From: Bicyclus anynana
Taxonomy: Eukaryota; Arthropoda; Insecta; Lepidoptera; Nymphalidae
Direction: 5' to 3'
Assembly: GCF_947172395.1 (NCBI RefSeq)
Contig: NC_069105.1
Span: forward strand, 3,038,001 to 3,102,000
DNA: 64,000 nt
The notes beneath the pieces are model-generated. The model searched no databases. It worked only from the letters and a program-made list of their open reading frames with translations, and had not been told where the DNA came from. The translations under genes and the position numbers were made by a program. Below are positions 21,342-31,001 of the stretch, one piece after another; the stretch's first letter is position 1, and the number at the start of each line of letters is the position of its first letter.

Positions 21342-21505
21342 TCCCTATGTGCTATCTTCTGATCAGTTTGAAGGTGGTGCCAATCCAGTGTCGTGTTTTA
21401 ATTTAAGCTGTTTCTGAAAGAACCAGAGAAATTTTGTAAACGGGTTTAATTAAAACATCACTGGCTTGGCACCGCCTTCAAACTAATCAGAACTTAGCAC
21501 GTAGG
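21342..21505. mobile_element. Inverted-repeat element with arms of nearly 60 bp
   Basis: The left arm (CCTATGTGCTATCTTCTGATC..., includes AGTTTGAAGGTGGTGCCAA) and the reversed right arm (includes AGTTTGAAGGCGGTGCCAA) align over nearly 60 bp with scattered differences. A short spacer carries GTTTCTGAAAGAACCAG. No ORF. I recall this arm sequence as recurrent in Lepidoptera; class uncertain. Confidence 0.6.
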
Positions 21506-21639
21506 TAAGATGTTATTTTAGCTTTTTAGTCAAAGTTAATTTTTAAGTTGGAAGTCGGTTGAATTTTTTTCTATGAAAATTTTTATTTAGATTGTAATTC
21601 TGTAAATACTATAACAATCATTTGTGGAAATAAATAAAT

Positions 21640-21780
21640 AATGCATACCTGAGAATTATCCTAATTCTTTTTGTGTGTGAAGTCTGCCAATCCGCATTGG
21701 GCCAGCGTGGTGGACTATTGGCCTTACCCCTCTCATTCTGAGAGGAGACTCGTGCTCAGTCATCGGGTTGTTAATGAGGT
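21640..21780 (+). mobile_element. tRNA-derived SINE, 3' half
   Basis: Starts at GCATACCTGAGAATTATCC and runs through CCAATCCGCATTGGGCCAG to GAGACTCGTGCTCAG. Head missing. Confidence 0.75.
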
Positions 21781-22476
21781 GACATAAATATAATATGAAA
21801 TGTAACAAAAGTCTAGTCTGTCACATTAATCGACCAATAGACAAAGTAATTTAAGCAGAACATCCACACTCTGTCCATCCTGTCGCTATGTCAACGATTT
21901 TTGTATAAAAATAAAGCAGTTCTCAAATATCCAGCAATGGACGCATATTCGACAGAGCTTGAAATTGAGGGAGTCCGAATGGTCCGTGGAAGCAATTATT
22001 TTTTAATTGGTACGAGATTTATGCCGTGTCTGCAGAAAATTTAACATCGCAAATAAGTAATTTATATTTTTCAATTTAAGTGGGTAATTAATAATTTTGT
22101 TAACCTATTTCATACACTTAGAGAACTCAAATAAGTAAATAGAGATTTGAAACATGTATATAGGTTTGTACTGTTCCGTGCTTTTCGTTATTTTTAAGTG
22201 AAGATATTAGTACGTATGTTGAAGGTGAATGATGAAATATTAAAAAAAAAAACAAATGTAGTTTTAGTAGATCATTCTTTGCTCGTGGGTAAGAAAGTAT
22301 TGTTTGCCCCTGCCTGCAATACCATAAAGTATTTTTTTTAATTTATATAGATATTGTGATACTTGTTTTTCTATTTTAAATCCATTATGCTTAAGTTGTG
22401 GGGTTTTTTGTTTTTATAATATTTTTTTTTCTGACTTCTTAGTTTCTTCAAGACAGATCTTTTATGTATACTAATA
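21781..22476. other. No recognised gene
   Basis: AT-rich with poly-T and poly-A runs. No coding signal recognised. Confidence 0.4.
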
Positions 22477-22690
22477 TCTATACTTAATATTATAAAAGTG
22501 AAAGTGAAAGTTGCCTGTTTGTCTGTTACCTTTTCACGGCTAAACGGTTGAACCGATCAAGATGAATTTTGGTATAATGGTAAGTGGGACCTTGGAGCAA
22601 AACATAGGGTACTTTTTGACCCTAAAATAAAAATAGGGGTTGAAAGTTTACATTGATTTCCACGCGGACGAAGTCGCGGGCGTCCGCTAG
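22477..22690 (+). mobile_element. Helitron-like element (GTCCGC-type), well preserved
   Basis: TCTATACTTAATATTATAAA start preceded by A. The 3' hairpin GCGGACGAAGTCGCGGGCGT (22667 on) is followed by CCGCTAG and a host T. Non-autonomous. Confidence 0.75.
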
Positions 22691-22712
22691 TATATAATAT
22701 TTCAGCTTCAAA

Positions 22713-23153
22713 CTAAGTCAAGTTGAATGGTTCTGTAATATGTCCGAGAATTGTACAACTTCTGTAACTTAAGGCTTTCAGTGAACGAGGCCTCAAGTTA
22801 AACGTATTGCCAGTAAATGCTGCAAAGTTACTTAACTCTACAGTGCACCCAATTTCGAGAGGCCTTCCAGTTAAGTACAACTTTGCATTGCATTTCATGT
22901 TGTTGTTTCTTGGATCGTTTTTGAATTGTTTGTGTTTGCAGCCTTTGACTGTTGAAGTTATTTTGATGAATTTATTTAGGGCATGAGAATAGAGATGATG
23001 ACAGTTTGTTAAATTGTATATAAATTTTAAGAGTATGCTAATAGTAAAGCAATTTTGTAAAAGTAACAGGTGATCATTACTTTCGGAGCTACAGGGATTT
23101 AATGGGTCAGATTTGCGGCGCTGCCGCAGATCCCAGATAAACGCCCCATACAA
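22713..23153 (-). CDS. Unrecognised 146-codon open frame
   Basis: I do not recognise this protein. It is rich in Asn, Leu and Ser with no signal peptide, membrane segment or zinc-binding pattern that I can see. It lies between two Helitron-like elements in otherwise single-copy sequence. A chance open frame or decayed coding fragment is at least as likely as a gene. Confidence 0.15.
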   Translation of the reverse strand: MYGAFIWDLRQRRKSDPLNPCSSESNDHLLLLQNCFTISILLKFIYNLTNCHHLYSHALNKFIKITSTVKGCKHKQFKNDPRNNNMKCNAKLYLTGRPLEIGCTVELSNFAAFTGNTFNLRPRSLKALSYRSCTILGHITEPFNLT

Positions 23154-23194
23154 AATAGTACGAGTTTTAATTTTAAAATTTTTTTAATCTCATT

Positions 23195-23690
23195 ATATTT
23201 CGCATTTTTTTTATGATTTATGAACAAATTTTTAAACTGTAACTCTAAAAATGAAGGACTTTCCTTACAAACCCTATTATACCCCCTTCTTATTTTATTT
23301 TCGCAATAAAAAGTAACCTATAACCTTTTTGGTATTATGATCTTAAACCGTGCTAAGTTTCATTTGAATTCATTCAGTATTTTCAGCGTGATGCTCGAAT
23401 AACAAAAAAACAGGGTCAGACAGACAGACAGACAAAAAATCTAATAAAAATATTTTTAGCTTCAGTATCCATTATACATATAATGCTCCCCCAATAAAGT
23501 TTTCTAAATATCTTCCATGTACAGAATGTACAAAATGTACAGAATTAGTATTATAAGTATAGATTCTAGATTGCGCTAGTAGTACTCTATGTCACGGTAA
23601 CGTTTGGTATTACAAATGGTATAAGTAAAATCTCAAATTTCGAATAAATGTATAGAATTCGACCAGTTTTATTATAAGTATAGATCGATT
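23195..23690 (-). mobile_element. Helitron-like element, GTCTGTCTG subfamily
   Basis: Reverse orientation relative to 19310-19734: CAGACAGACAGACAAAAAA, AGCTTCAGTATCCATTATAC and TGTACAGAATTAGTATTATA. The 3' hairpin end is missing. A second, shorter 5' end follows at about 23600-23690. Confidence 0.55.
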
Positions 23691-24243
23691 TAGAATATAG
23701 ATGTTGCATTTATTCTATATAATATAGCATTTTTTTACGAACCTACGGCACTTACATAATCAGAAACAAAACAAGTTACCGCAATAAAATAACCATTTCA
23801 TCCTATTCCAAGTAGAATTTTTAAAAGTCAAGACAATTTGTTGAGAGTTTAATATTGATATCAACAAGAAGTCCAAACACTTGCTATTTTTAAAAATCAT
23901 AATTATATTTATTTGGACGTTTTGTTACAGAAAACAAAGGATATTGTAAGAAAATAATCGCCAAACGGTGCAAAATCAACCATCAAAGCGTCTTACGAAG
24001 TTCCATTTAACGCAAAACCGTCAGATTCAGACAACTCTAGAGCCGGTAACAAGTGAACACCACAGGCATTCACTTGTTACAGTCTAACTTGGTGAATGGA
24101 CGTCCGAGGAGACAACATCACCGGAGGTTTGCAAACCTATTAATTATTCAAGTTGGTCGCCTCGGAAGTGGAGGTGGAATGAGATATTTAACGTAAAATC
24201 TCAACACCGGAACAAATTACGTAAGTCAGTTTTATTAGTTAAA
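23691..24243. other. No recognised gene
   Basis: No repeat family or coding signal recognised. Confidence 0.35.
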
Positions 24244-24444
24244 CTAGCTGACGCCGCACGGTTTCACCCGTGTGGTTCCTGTTCCCGTAGGAATACGGGA
24301 ATAATATATAGCCTGTAGCCTTCCTCAATAAATGGGCTATCTAACACTGTTAGAACTTTTCGAATCGGACCAGTAGTTCTTGAGATTAGCGCGTTCAATC
24401 AAACAAACAAACTCTTCAGCTTTATAATATAATATTAGTATAGA
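24244..24444 (-). mobile_element. Lep1-type Helitron-like element
   Basis: CTAGCTGACGCCGCACGG at left and AATATTAGTATAGA at right, with host A and T outside. Reverse-orientation copy. Confidence 0.8.
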
Positions 24445-24594
24445 TAAAATATACTTTTATAAGACTGCTATAAATCTACGACTATACGTTTCATAAAACA
24501 AAGACCAGCAGCGTTTGTCTTGTCAGTCTGTATATTCAGCTTTATAATTTGTGAATTTAAAATAAAAAAATGTGTGTCTAAAATAAAAAAAAAT

Positions 24595-24960
24595 GGAGTT
24601 TACTCTTTCAAATCGACTGTCTAAATAGGTGTATGTTGCCACGCAGCATACACTATATACATCTCAATACTTACGATTGAAAAGAGAATGGTGCGCAACC
24701 TAGGTGCAGCGCGCACATGCACGAATTTTACTTCCCACATTTTTTTCATACCGGGGGCTATATATGAAAAATCGATTCTTATGGAGTAAACAGGGCGCGC
24801 CTGCAAGCATGTACACGTTGTTGGCGGCAGCGCACGGTGAAAGGTGCGCAGAATATGTTGCGCGCAAAAACGTAATCCTGTCGTTCGTTCATCGAATTTT
24901 ACTGACCGTATTTTTTGCATACCGTGGGCTTTATATCAAAAATCGTTTCTTAAGTATTAA
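24595..24960 (+). repeat. Unclassified repeat with internal duplication, copy 1
   Basis: Shares CAAATCGACTGTCTAAATAG, GGTGCGCAGAATA and TTCGTTCATCGAATTTTACT with 49860-50075. Within this copy a 60-bp segment occurs twice (about 24723-24785 and 24893-24952, both containing an ACGAATTTTACT- or TCGAATTTTACT-like start). Confidence 0.6.
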
Positions 24961-25354
24961 ACTCAAAAATAAAAATAAAATTAAATATGCTTTCAAATCT
25001 TATTGTACCTATCCTTACCCTTTTCGGCTTGGTGTTATGGAGATTGCGTTTAGGTATTTAGGTATTCATACATTCAAATGTTATGTTATGTATATTATAG
25101 CAAATAACCGTAAATTTCTCAAATGTCCAACTGTCAGACGATGCAAATTATACATCTTCACTGATATAAAGGTGGGACTTCGCAAAAGCGTAGCGGGAAG
25201 CGTATTAGCTCAGAGTAAACCAGTGCCACTTGACGAAGCGAAACTAATAAATAAGAATAGTAATGTAACATTTATTGTTCTAAACTTTATACAGCATTTA
25301 TACGACAAATACAAAATGCTATCTATACGTTTATACATACACAAATTGCTATAA
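24704..25354 (+). CDS. Unrecognised 216-codon ORF, partly inside a repeat
   Basis: Not recognised. The first third contains two imperfect repeats of about 20 residues (ARILLPTFFSYRGLYMKNR and HRILLTVFFAYRGLYIKNR), produced by the DNA-level duplication in the host repeat. The last two thirds are basic and hydrophobic with no domain I can name. The second genomic copy of the repeat (49860-50075) lacks the downstream coding part. It could be a fragment of a mobile-element gene or a chance frame. Confidence 0.2.
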   Translation: MQRAHARILLPTFFSYRGLYMKNRFLWSKQGAPASMYTLLAAAHGERCAEYVARKNVILSFVHRILLTVFFAYRGLYIKNRFLSIKLKNKNKIKYAFKSYCTYPYPFRLGVMEIAFRYLGIHTFKCYVMYIIANNRKFLKCPTVRRCKLYIFTDIKVGLRKSVAGSVLAQSKPVPLDEAKLINKNSNVTFIVLNFIQHLYDKYKMLSIRLYIHKLL

Positions 25355-25524
25355 ATATCAGAAATCTTGCCCTATTTATATTCACTTGAACACAAAATTG
25401 ACACTCCCTATTCTTCATTTCATTTCGCGAGCAAGGCCTTACTAATTAACAAATTATTTTTTAATTTTTATCATGTTATTTTGATAAAACCTCACCCATA
25501 ACCGACTTACAAAGCGTACTATTA

Positions 25525-25720
25525 TGAGACGAATATCTTAACAATCCATGGAATCACTGTGCAGGTGCCGGGTCAATCAAAAATCGGGTGGTAAAGAGAA
25601 AACTCCGAGCAAAGCCCAGGACTTGTGATCTGGATTTGGATCAAGGAATTCCTTGACAATCGATTACTAATACTCCCCGCTTCCGCTCGTGCATAACGTA
25701 TAAAAAATAATCGTGAAAAT
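25525..25720 (-). repeat. LINE 3'-region repeat, decayed copy
   Basis: GAGACGAATATCTTAACAATC, CCATGGAATCAC and CCCAGGACTTGTGATC blocks match 52650-52975 and the reverse of 38790-39118. Confidence 0.55.
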
Positions 25721-25912
25721 ATAAAAGATTGTTTGTTATTTGTTGTATTTGTTTTTGATACATGATAGTGCCCGCCACATCTTATACAGTATGATTTCAG
25801 CCTTAACTTCGGTCCGTCTGCAGGAAGCGAAGTACATGACAGATCGCGCGCTACTGCAGTTCAGCTCTAATTAATAGCCTTTGCCTTACAGCGCCGGTAC
25901 TGAGAGCTATGG

Positions 25913-26447
25913 CTAGTGCTGCCAGGTGTCCCGATTTTCAGGGACTAGTCCCGGTTTTCAAGGACTGAACTAGACACACACTGAATCATGTACGTTTGTG
26001 TACGTGTTTGACATAAAAGACAGGGACAAAAATATTCCTAATTATTTAGTTATTACACAGGTAATGGAGGACTCGGCGTAGGTAACGTAGTGGGAGTAAT
26101 TATCCACTAATATTATTAGGGGAAAAGATTTGAATTTTTGTATTTAACGAATAAATTCAAATTTTACTGTACTGATTTGAAAAAAAATCCTTGATCGATG
26201 GAAAGCCACATTATAAGGGAGTAACATAGGCTTTAATTTATGACCATATTCTCACGGGAATGGGAACTTTACGTATGAAACCGCGACGTTCTGCTAGTTA
26301 TTAATATTCTAAAACCACTTCGCAATAAATACTTTCAAATCAGCAAAAAAAAATTTAATAAATGTTTTGTAGGAATCTTGTCCCGATTTTACGATATTTT
26401 TTATATTTCCGTCCCGAAATTAGACGCACTGGCGCATCACTAGCTGA
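25913..26447. mobile_element. Possible DNA element with CTAGTG ends, split by a Helitron
   Basis: The left end CTAGTGCTGCCAGGTGTCCCG and the reversed right end CTAGTGATGCGCCAGTG are partial inverted repeats, and GTCCCGATTTT occurs near both. The interior includes the Helitron-like copy at 26095-26297. Assignment is tentative. Confidence 0.35.
26095..26297 (+). mobile_element. Decayed Helitron-like element
   Basis: CACTAATATTATTAGGGG start, ATGGAAAGCCACATTATAAG body and GAAACCGCGACGTTCTGCTA GT end. Confidence 0.5.
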
Positions 26448-26691
26448 AAACTTTAACGCCACGTCTGATGACCGGCTTGCTAAATGGTGACGTCATTTGG
26501 AATACTTCCAATAACAGAAACGTTTGGAAAATCTTGATACTTGAAGCCGCACTCGCTGCTTCTTACAAGCTTTTTAACTCTACTAAGGGTAGATGTAAAG
26601 TTAATTTGTATGTCTGTATGTCACATCACTGTTGTAAGGGGTTGCCGGTTTTATTTTTATTAAGAACCTTATTGGCATGGATACATCATAA
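26448..26691. other. No recognised gene
   Basis: A 77-codon frame has no recognisable features. Confidence 0.35.
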
Positions 26692-26883
26692 TCTATACTA
26701 ATATTATAAAACTGAAGAATTTGTTTGTTTGAACGCTCTAATCTCAGGAACTACTGGTCCGATTTGAAAAATTCTTTCAGTGTAAGACAGCCCATTTATC
26801 GAGGAAGGCTAAAGGCTATATAATATCGCCGTATTCTTACGGGAACGGTAACCGTGCAGGTAAAACCGCGCGGCGTCTGCTAG
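26692..26883 (+). mobile_element. Lep1-type Helitron-like element
   Basis: TCTATACTAATATTATAAAA after host A, and GCGGCGTCTGCTAG before host T. Confidence 0.75.
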
Positions 26884-26886
26884 TAT

Positions 26887-27425
26887 CTAATATATTATGT
26901 AAAAGAAAGTCGTCCTAGTTACACTATTGAGCTGAAAATTGGTGGAGAGGTAGCTTAGAACCAGGACTCTATGCTAAGAGAGGATACTTGGGGTAGGGGT
27001 AGAGTAGGGGTAGGGTTGAGTAGCCGATATACTGTATATGAGTAGTCGATATGAGTAGTCGATCCCCGGCTGGGCAGATTGAGATTTTCTTAATTTGTCC
27101 AGGTCTGGCTGGTGGGAGGCTTCGGCCGTGGCTAGTCACCACCCTACCGGCAAAGACGTACCGCTTAGCGATTTAGCGTTCCTGTACGATGCCGTGTAGA
27201 AACCGAAAGGGGTGTGGATTTTCATCCTCCTCCTAACAAGTTAGCCCGCTTCCATCTTAGACTGCATCATCATTTACCATCAGGTGAGATTGGAGTCAAG
27301 GGCTAACTTGTAAAGAATAAAAAAAAAAAAAAAAAGAGAAGTAGGGGCTTGGTAGGATACGTGTAGGGTGGGTGTAGGGTAGGATAGCGGCAGAGTTTAA
27401 CGCGGACGAAGTCGCGGGCGTCCGC
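26887..27425 (+). mobile_element. Helitron-like element with GGGTAGG minisatellite, split by a SINE
   Basis: Starts in TAATATATTATG sequence. It has a GGGTAGGGGTAGAG minisatellite and several GAGTAGTCGAT units on the left of the SINE and GGGTAGG units on the right (27345-27385), then ends GCGGACGAAGTCGCGGGCGT. The two sides are one element interrupted at 27062-27338. Confidence 0.6.
27062..27338 (+). mobile_element. tRNA-derived SINE (A-tail family), 5'-truncated
   Basis: Begins inside the B-box region (GATCCCCGGCTGGGCAG) and otherwise is complete to a long A-rich tail. Confidence 0.8.
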
Positions 27426-27800
27426 TACTTACTAATATTATGAAGAGGTAAAGTTTGTGGTATTGTGGGAGGGTTTTTTATTTTGTATAAACAAGTGCTT
27501 AGCTGCAATCACTCGTGATGGTAAGCGATGACGCAGCCTATGTGGAACGCGCTTGCCTAGAAGATGCCTATTCACTCTTGACTTATAGATACCCATATTG
27601 TAGGTGGGGAAAACTGAAGCTGGGGTGCACATTCCACATCTTTGCAGTGTGTTTATGGGTATTCTCTGGATCTACTGAATTGGTTTTATAAATTATTTCA
27701 CCACTAGAAAGCCGCGTCATTTGTGAGTGTCATAAGCTATATATTATCTCCGTATTCTCACGGAAACGGGAACTACGCGGGTGAAACCGCGGAGAGTCAG
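27426..27800 (+). mobile_element. Helitron-like element, second subfamily, split by a LINE fragment
   Basis: 5' part TACTAATATTATGAAGAGG, then the LINE fragment at 27466-27655, then GGATCTACTGAATTGG, ATCTCCGTATTCTCACGG and AAACCGCGGAGAGTCAGTA. Confidence 0.6.
27466..27655 (-). pseudogene. LINE ORF2 C-terminal fragment
   Basis: The minus strand reads ASVFPTYNMGIYKSRVNRHL, then LGKRVPHRLRHR, a pattern typical of the end of LINE ORF2 proteins. Related to 6335-6699. Only the tail end of the gene is present. Confidence 0.55.
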
Positions 27801-27904
27801 TATGTAATAAACGGTAATTATACAACACATTTACAAAATCAATGAATTGTTTATTGTAAACAAGAGATGAATAAATACCCATCTATGTTTTTATTTTTGT
27901 AATA

Positions 27905-28372
27905 TGTAGTTAAGAAACGCAGCGCGTCGGTACGATATGGATAAAATTCGAAGCGTAAACGAGACGCCGAATAATGACTTTCACGTGAGTGAAAAGCACG
28001 AAGCGATTGACGCGCGATGCAAATTTTATGACGTGAGCGCCAAAACCATTTTTACCTAATTGCAAGTAAATTAAACAACATAACGAAAAACAAAATGGCC
28101 ATGTTCAAGATATATACCTAATTTTCTATACAAAACAAAAATTTAAGAAAATAAGTTTGTTTTTCCTGAGATTGAAAGCAAAATGTGAGCAAAACATGTA
28201 TTTTTCAAAAAAATAAACTATAGAGAAAAGTTTTACAAATTGTGTATTTTGTATAGTCATAACGAAGCTAACACTTTGAAATATCATTTACCCAAATATC
28301 AGGCTCCTAACTTTTCCAGAATCTGAGATCCAGAACCACCAAATTACATATTGCACACTCTTAATATAAAAG
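27905..28372 (-). repeat. Unclassified 0.47-kb dispersed repeat, copy 2 (inverted)
   Basis: Reverse complement of 17862-18335, about 10 kb away. Differences are scattered substitutions and short indels. Flanks differ at both ends, so it is a dispersed element, not a large inverted duplication. Confidence 0.75.
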
Positions 28373-28659
28373 CTGTAGATACTTAAGTTAAATACGTAAT
28401 AGGTAGTTTTAATGTTAATGTAAAATTAAACAAATAAATATACATATTCTGTTTATATTCCATCCAATACCTCCACATTAATCATTGCACATTAGTTAGA
28501 GATATAATTCAAATGCATGCGTTTAACTGAATTAGTGGCGGCCATGTTTACAATGTGCCTGTTGAATCACCCTGTGTAAACGTCATTACGCATCTAAATT
28601 TGTTACTATAAACATACTGATGTAAGGGCCCGTTCACATGCAACGAATTTTACTTTTTG
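28373..28659. other. No recognised gene
   Basis: Contains GAATCACCCTGTGT near 28564, the reverse complement of an ACAGGGTGATTC end seen at position 8. Nothing else recognised. Confidence 0.35.
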
Positions 28660-28818
28660 ACGGCCTCAAGTTACAACACGGTCCTGGGTTTGATCCCTGG
28701 CTGGGCCTATTGAGGTTTTCCCAATTGGTCCAGGTCTGGCTAGTGGGGGGACGCACCACCCTACCGTCAAAGACGTACCGCCAAGCAATTTAGCGTTCCG
28801 CTACGATGTCGTGAAGAC
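28660..28818 (+). mobile_element. tRNA-derived SINE (A-tail family), decayed 5' half
   Basis: GGTCCTGGGTTTGATCCCTGG to AGCGTTCCGCTACGATGTCG is shared with full copies. The 3' half is missing. Confidence 0.65.
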
Positions 28819-29354
28819 TGCCATCTACAGTCTATATAGGTAACTGTATAATACAGCAAAGGCTAAAAATATAGTAGATGATAAAGGAAAAACAGTACCT
28901 ATGTTACATCAGCTCCTGGCCAGCTTCTAACTTTACGTCTAGTGTGAATGCACCTTTATAGGGTCACTGACCGACATCTTTCTCGCTTCGGCGCCAAGAG
29001 ATTTATAGCACCAACTGATGGATTGTTTAATAAGATTCCTTCAACCAATCTTGCTTTTAGTTTAATAAAACTAAAGGTTTTATTATGCTACTAGTTGTAT
29101 AGGATACATAATATAAAGGTTTAATTTGTTTAGATCCTGTTTTAGTGGGATTTTAATGATAAAAAGTAACCTTTGTGCCATTCCGGATTTTATTCAAGGC
29201 TTTCTGAAGTTTCTCGTCTGAGCGATAGTATTTCCTAGGCAGCGAGGAGGGAGCGAGGAGCTAAGATCACCAACCCTTATTGGTGGGTTTAAGTGCCCTC
29301 TCACGGAGGGAGGGCTAACCCTGCAGTGATCCTGCAGTGGGCCATTAAAAAAAA
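28819..29354. other. No recognised gene
   Basis: A short fold ACCAACCCTTATTGGT occurs near 29268. CTGCAGTGATCCTGCAGTGG near 29322 may be a degenerate LINE end, unproven. Confidence 0.35.
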
Positions 29355-29570
29355 TATCTTTTTGCATGATATTTGTTAAGGTCGCCATTGACGGTCAATT
29401 ATTCTGAAAATTCTCACGATTCTGAAAAGCAAACGGCAGTACCCACGCGGCATACTATACAAGTCATGTACGCAGTGACCAACACACGATCAATTAGTAG
29501 TGGGTGTTACAGAAACGTGAGAATAATTGACCGTTTGTGGCTAGCATTAGAAATATCATGCAAAAAGATA
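29355..29570. mobile_element. 216-bp inverted-repeat element
   Basis: The left end TATCTTTTTGCATGATATTT matches the reversed right end (AAATATCATGCAAAAAGATA at 29551-29570). A second matching block, CGGTCAATTATTCT, pairs with AGAATAATTGACCG. Arms total about 55 bp with small gaps. No ORF conserved. Confidence 0.6.
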
Positions 29571-29571
29571 A

Positions 29572-29632
29572 CATTTTTTTTATTCTTTATAAGTTAACCC
29601 TTGACTCAATCTCACCTGGTGGTAATTGATGG
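29572..29632 (-). mobile_element. tRNA-derived SINE (A-tail family), tail only
   Basis: TTTTTTTATTCTTTATAAGTT and AACCCTTGACTCAATCTCACC are the reversed last 60 bases of the family. The fragment abuts the inverted-repeat element. Confidence 0.65.
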
Positions 29633-29883
29633 TTAGTCGCTGATACCAAAAATTAGCTTTCCTTCAACTACAGGCACCATAAATAGTCACAATTTTTCCT
29701 ATTTGTTACCTATCTGTTATCAGGAAAACTGTGATGGAAAAATAAAACTCCACACGAAACTCGGTGAAACAAGTAGAAACCGATTGTGTCGGGTAGGGAA
29801 GTTGGCGTTAACTATTTGTAAGAGTATCAACAAACGTATTCGCAAACTCAAAACTCAAAATATTTGCCATAATTATATTTTTT
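29633..29883. other. No recognised gene
   Basis: A 61-codon plus-strand frame has no recognisable domain. No repeat family identified. Confidence 0.3.
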
Positions 29884-30035
29884 TTTAATATGACAAATAC
29901 TCCCATTGGTCTCTAAGTAGTCGGGAAATATTGTATTAGGAGTAGATACGACAATAGTCCAACGGGGCGGGGATCGAACCACCACCCCTCGGTGATGAGT
30001 CCGACCGCTTTACCGTTTAGCTATTGAAGCTCTGA
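29884..30035 (-). mobile_element. tRNA-derived SINE, third type
   Basis: On the minus strand the head reads AATAGCTAAACGGTAAAGCG (A-box like) and GGTTCGATCCCCGCC (B-box like), then TACTCCTAATACAATATTTCC and a short A-rich tail near 29876. Different from the other SINE heads in the window. Confidence 0.6.
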
Positions 30036-30654
30036 AATATCGTGAGTGTTATTCATATTAATTTACTTTAAAACTTCACATGATTGGGAGTATGCCCGAC
30101 TAGTTTCTATTCCATGCGGGGCCCATACTCATGAACTGGTACAATACCATAGTGCAACGCGGCATGAGTCGAACTAACTCACATAAATAACGTAAACTTC
30201 AGCTATATTTATAACAAATTTTTAAAGATGTCCTGTTAAAAATATCTTTATTTATTTTCGTGGCTCGGAAAACGCTTTGAATATTTGGTCAAAAGTTTAA
30301 GCTTCTATTAATTTCAGATGCGGCAATAAAGTTAATCAAAATTGTTTATTTTATAATTCAGATTGTAATTTTAAGTTTATAATTGTGTAATTTTAAACTT
30401 TTAATTGGCACTTAATATTTTATTCAAAGCCTTCGAGTGAGTGACCTTATAATTGCATTTTGTTAGACGGAAATTGATGAGAAATTAGGTTTTTAATTAA
30501 CAAAATTTGTAATGTTTCCCATGTTCATATTATGAGATTTTAAAATTTAAAATGTTATTTTAGTAATACGTTTTGTCTTGTTTTAGATTTTCAACAGTCA
30601 GGTTAAATAAATAAAATTGATTAAAAATATTATAGATATTATAAAAAAAATCCT
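30036..30654. other. No recognised gene
   Basis: AT-rich. No repeat family or coding signal recognised. Confidence 0.4.
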
Positions 30655-30703
30655 TCCTATATTATAAACGCGAGAATTTGTATGGATGTTTGGATGTTTG
30701 TTA

Positions 30704-30708
30704 CTCTT
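30704..30708. repeat. 5-bp target-site duplication, left
   Basis: CTCTT, matching 35119-35123 on the other side of the LTR element. Confidence 0.75.
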
Positions 30709-30811
30709 AGTTAGATATTACGATTATTAAGACTATTATAATACGGGAGCAACAATCAAAGACCGCGTCGGTGACATAACTGATTTATTACCAAAGTACC
30801 CACATACAACA
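30709..30811 (-). repeat. 3' LTR, 103 bp
   Basis: Reads TGTTGTATGTGGGTACTTTG at its start on the minus strand and ends TATCTAACT. Identical over all 103 bases to 35016-35118. Confidence 0.9.
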
Positions 30812-30823
30812 CGCCCCCCCTTA
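30812..30823 (-). other. Polypurine tract
   Basis: The minus strand reads AAGGGGGGGCG immediately upstream of the 3' LTR, the expected site for plus-strand DNA priming. Confidence 0.7.
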
Positions 30824-31001
30824 AAAAAATATAATTATACAAAAAAAAACGCAAGCAATAAGAATAGTAAACAAAAAATAATGAAAACTATAGGATAGAT
30901 CGTCCAATACAATTTGTCTTAAAATCATACGGAGATACAACTAATTTATATATCAACATGCAAAGTAAATTTAGTTTTAATAAACGAGATAAAACGTAAA
31001 C

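Noticed and set aside
29942..30030. tRNA-like gene on the minus strand
   Set aside because: The A- and B-box resemblance is followed by a SINE-type body and short A-rich tail. No clean cloverleaf.
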